9,712 nucleotides of DNA, from contig JBARWE010000273.1 in the NCBI GenBank assembly GCA_049646625.1, positions 1-9,712 on the forward strand, read 5' to 3'. The number at the start of each line of letters is the position of its first letter. Positions within the stretch are counted from its first letter, which is position 1. Under the pieces are notes generated by a model. That model saw nothing but the letters and a program-made list of their open reading frames with translations, ran no database searches and was not told the origin of the DNA. A program made the position numbers and the translations under genes. Of the stretch, positions 8,830-9,712 are shown piece by piece. The DNA comes from PRO6 sp049646625. Lineage in GTDB: Bacteria; Pseudomonadota; Alphaproteobacteria; Rhizobiales; Xanthobacteraceae.

Positions 8830-8852
8830 TTCTAATTTAGAATGTTTCTAAT
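8830..8852. promoter_or_regulatory. Irr/ICE-like iron operator upstream of bfr, three half-sites
   Basis: TTTAGAA (8836-8842), TGT, TTCTAAT (8846-8852) closely matches the iron-control-element pattern TTTAGAA-N3-TTCTAAA bound by Irr in rhizobia and their relatives. A further TTCTAA (8830-8835) lies on the left, so the central TTAGAA (8837-8842) can pair as an inverted repeat with either neighbour, with spacers of one and three bases. The site lies 62-84 bases upstream of the bfr ATG in an AT-rich island, where a promoter would be expected. From knowledge of the family, Irr represses bfr when iron is scarce. No irr gene is in the window, and the assignment rests on the motif and the gene it precedes. 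Confidence 0.75.
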
Positions 8853-8967
8853 GTATTTTACGACGGAGTGCAAGCCATGCGTAATCGAGCTTTGCGCAAT
8901 CAAGCCTCGCTCGCGCAATGCCCGCTGCGCCGCAGAACCATTACTATAATGAAGGGCGGGGAACCGG

Positions 8968-9261
8968 CTATGGCGCGGCCGCAATCTCCGAAGGCGGCAT
9001 CGGCAGCGCGGCAACCGGGTCGGCCGCCGTGGTGCGCGGCTGTGCCGCCGAGTGCGGGCAGCCCTCGCAGCAGCTCTTGGCGCAGGCGCCAAGCGCTTCG
9101 GTCATAATCTTGCGGATGGTGCGGGCGCAGCGGCCGCACTGGGCGCTGCAGCCAAGGCAGCCATAGACCTGGTTGGGGGAGCGCGGCAGCAGGTCGGCCG
9201 CGCCGTCAACGACGCTGCGGACGTCATGGTCAGTCAGAACGTTACACGAACAGACAATCAT
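8968..9261 (-). CDS. bfd: Bacterioferritin-associated ferredoxin (Bfd), cysteine-rich with C-terminal extension
   Basis: A 97-residue BFD-like [2Fe-2S] protein, whose known role is to pass electrons to bacterioferritin heme so that stored ferric iron can be released. The start at 9261 gives MIVCSCNVLTDHDVR, matching the usual Bfd N terminus (Cys4, Cys6). QCGRC supplies Cys42 and Cys45, the likely remaining cluster ligands. The protein has further cysteines at 35 and 38 (CLGC) and at 60, 64, 65 and 68 (CAKSCCEGCPH), then an Ala/Pro-rich tail of about 28 residues. Enterobacterial Bfd is about 64 residues long and lacks these. The frame stays open upstream to 9480, but those residues are unlike the family. 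The ribosome site is weak (GGGTCGGG region). It lies upstream of bfr on the same strand, which supports the functional pairing. Confidence 0.93.
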   Translation of the reverse strand: MIVCSCNVLTDHDVRSVVDGAADLLPRSPNQVYGCLGCSAQCGRCARTIRKIMTEALGACAKSCCEGCPHSAAQPRTTAADPVAALPMPPSEIAAAP

Positions 9262-9642
9262 GATGGTGCTGCAACCCGACCCCGGAACAGACAGGCTTGC
9301 TTCTTTAGTATTGAACGGGGAGAGAAGATGCAAAAGCAAAAACAGCAGTTTGAAGAGATTCCAAACTGGCTTGCGGCAGCCGCAGGGATATTTTTCCCAG
9401 GCCCGCGGCGAACCGGCTACCCCCGTGAACGTTTTCACCCACGCAACGGCCGGGAACGACAGCCGGAGCAATCCGGACAAGTCGTGGCGAAGGTTAATGC
9501 CGGCGTGGCAAAGATGGCGGGATTCCGGCCCCGCCGTTCAGCCTTCATTCAAGCGCCTTGGGCATGATCTGCCCCTGACAGTTCCCGCGACCGCGCCCAG
9601 GCGGCCGGCCGCAAGGCCCCGAGAGGCCAGAGAGGTGATGTC
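9262..9642. other. Divergent intergenic region between bfd and an exported-protein gene
   Basis: This 381-base stretch separates bfd (leftward) from the gene starting at 9643 (rightward). The part from about 9290 to 9395 is AT-richer than the surroundings, as expected for promoters. Reading leftward toward bfd, TTGCAT, 17 bases, TACTAA is the best promoter-like pair, but each box matches only three of six consensus positions, so it is not called. GGGCA (9560-9564) and TGCCC (9570-9574) can form a five-bp hairpin around TGATC, and GCGGCCGGCCGC (9601-9612) is a perfect palindrome; neither has a clear role. The one possible gene inside is listed separately. Confidence 0.6.
9328..9567 (+). CDS. 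Doubtful small ORF, hypothetical protein of 79 residues
   Basis: I do not recognise this protein. In its favour, GGGGAG (9317-9322) lies five bases before the ATG, the first codons are A-rich as in well-translated starts, and the N terminus MQKQKQQFEEIPNWLAAAAG looks protein-like: a charged start, then a short hydrophobic stretch to about residue 24. Against it, the remainder is rich in Arg, Pro and Gly without pattern, and by my count only about 60 percent of its third codon positions are G or C, clearly below the neighbouring real genes. A hairpin overlaps its stop. It could be a short leader or small protein, a decayed gene, or chance. No function is suggested. Confidence 0.3.
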   Translation: MQKQKQQFEEIPNWLAAAAGIFFPGPRRTGYPRERFHPRNGRERQPEQSGQVVAKVNAGVAKMAGFRPRRSAFIQAPWA

Positions 9643-9712
9643 ATGAAAAAGATGCTTTTGGCCACGTCCGCCGCGGCGCTTATCGCCGCGGCCGCGCTCA
9701 CCGCTCCCACGC
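9643..9712 (+). CDS. Exported protein, N-terminal signal peptide only (cut by window end)
   Basis: The ATG at 9643 is preceded by AGAGG (9631-9635), seven bases upstream. The 23 visible codons read MKKMLLATSAAALIAAAALTAPT, a textbook signal peptide: two lysines, a leucine/alanine core, and an approach to a cleavage site. The mature protein lies beyond the window, so its identity cannot be told. An ATG at 9638 gives only ATG-TCA-TGA and is not a real start, although it overlaps the true one. Confidence 0.8.
   Translation, partial: MKKMLLATSAAALIAAAALTAPT

Noticed and set aside
8945..8950. Perfect TATAAT on the plus strand between bfr and bfd
   Set aside because: No -35-like hexamer lies 16-18 bases upstream on either strand, and no credible plus-strand gene follows.
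8877..9107. Plus-strand ORF of 76 codons starting near GGAG (8865-8868), divergent from bfr beside the iron operator
   Set aside because: It runs antisense into the 3' part of bfd, has Arg/Pro/Ser-rich shadow composition, and shows no recognisable features, although the ribosome-site match was briefly tempting.
8918..9166. Plus-strand ORF with N terminus MPAAPQNHYYNEGRGTGYG
   Set aside because: Most of it is antisense to bfd, and it lacks a good ribosome site. The early tyrosine-rich stretch comes from the AT-rich spacer.
9307..9318. TTTAGTATTGAA upstream of bfd as a second Irr-like site
   Set aside because: The two halves match each other poorly and lack the TTAGAA/TTCTAA core and three-base spacing, unlike the good site before bfr.

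Overview
The window is GC-rich with strong G/C preference at third codon positions. Its gene content and protein sequences point to an alphaproteobacterium of the Bradyrhizobium / Rhodopseudomonas / Afipia group (order Hyphomicrobiales). Supporting signs are a rhizobial-type ThiO-ThiS-ThiG-ThiE set, an Irr-type iron operator in front of bacterioferritin, a Bfd protein with a CLGC-x3-CGRC core, and a palindromic intergenic repeat of a kind common in these genomes. The assignment is inference; no rRNA or other marker gene is present.

Layout. Positions 1-3335 hold three plus-strand genes for envelope or exported proteins that have no obvious link to each other: the 3' part of a DUF4403 protein, an orphan branched-chain-amino-acid-type ABC solute-binding protein, and a small single-domain lytic transglycosylase. 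Positions 3350-8272 form a thiamin biosynthesis operon: a promoter with a perfect -35 box, a TPP riboswitch whose closing stem covers the Shine-Dalgarno of the first gene, then thiO, thiS, thiG, thiE and thiC, ending in a strong hairpin. thiO/thiS and thiG/thiE overlap, and a long hairpin-forming repeat sits between thiS and thiG. Positions 8289-9261 hold an iron-storage pair on the minus strand: bfr (bacterioferritin) and, upstream of it, bfd (bacterioferritin-associated ferredoxin). An Irr/ICE-like operator built of three half-sites lies upstream of bfr. Positions 9262-9642 are poorly resolved, with one doubtful 79-residue ORF, and a new plus-strand gene for an exported protein starts at 9643 and runs off the window.

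How the genes work together. ThiO oxidises glycine to dehydroglycine. ThiS, as its C-terminal thiocarboxylate, supplies sulfur. ThiG condenses these with deoxyxylulose 5-phosphate into the thiazole. ThiC makes the pyrimidine HMP-P, and ThiE joins the two halves into thiamin phosphate. The operon thus covers both branches plus the coupling step, while thiF, thiD and thiL activities must be encoded elsewhere. TPP closes the loop by shutting down translation of the first gene through the riboswitch. Bfr stores iron and Bfd is the electron donor that lets it be released; the operator suggests control by iron/heme status through Irr.

The window is mostly ordinary, well-understood biology. The points most worth a second look are regulatory: the riboswitch that appears to act directly on the Shine-Dalgarno, the three-half-site iron operator, the repeat inside the thi operon, and the unresolved segment at the right end.
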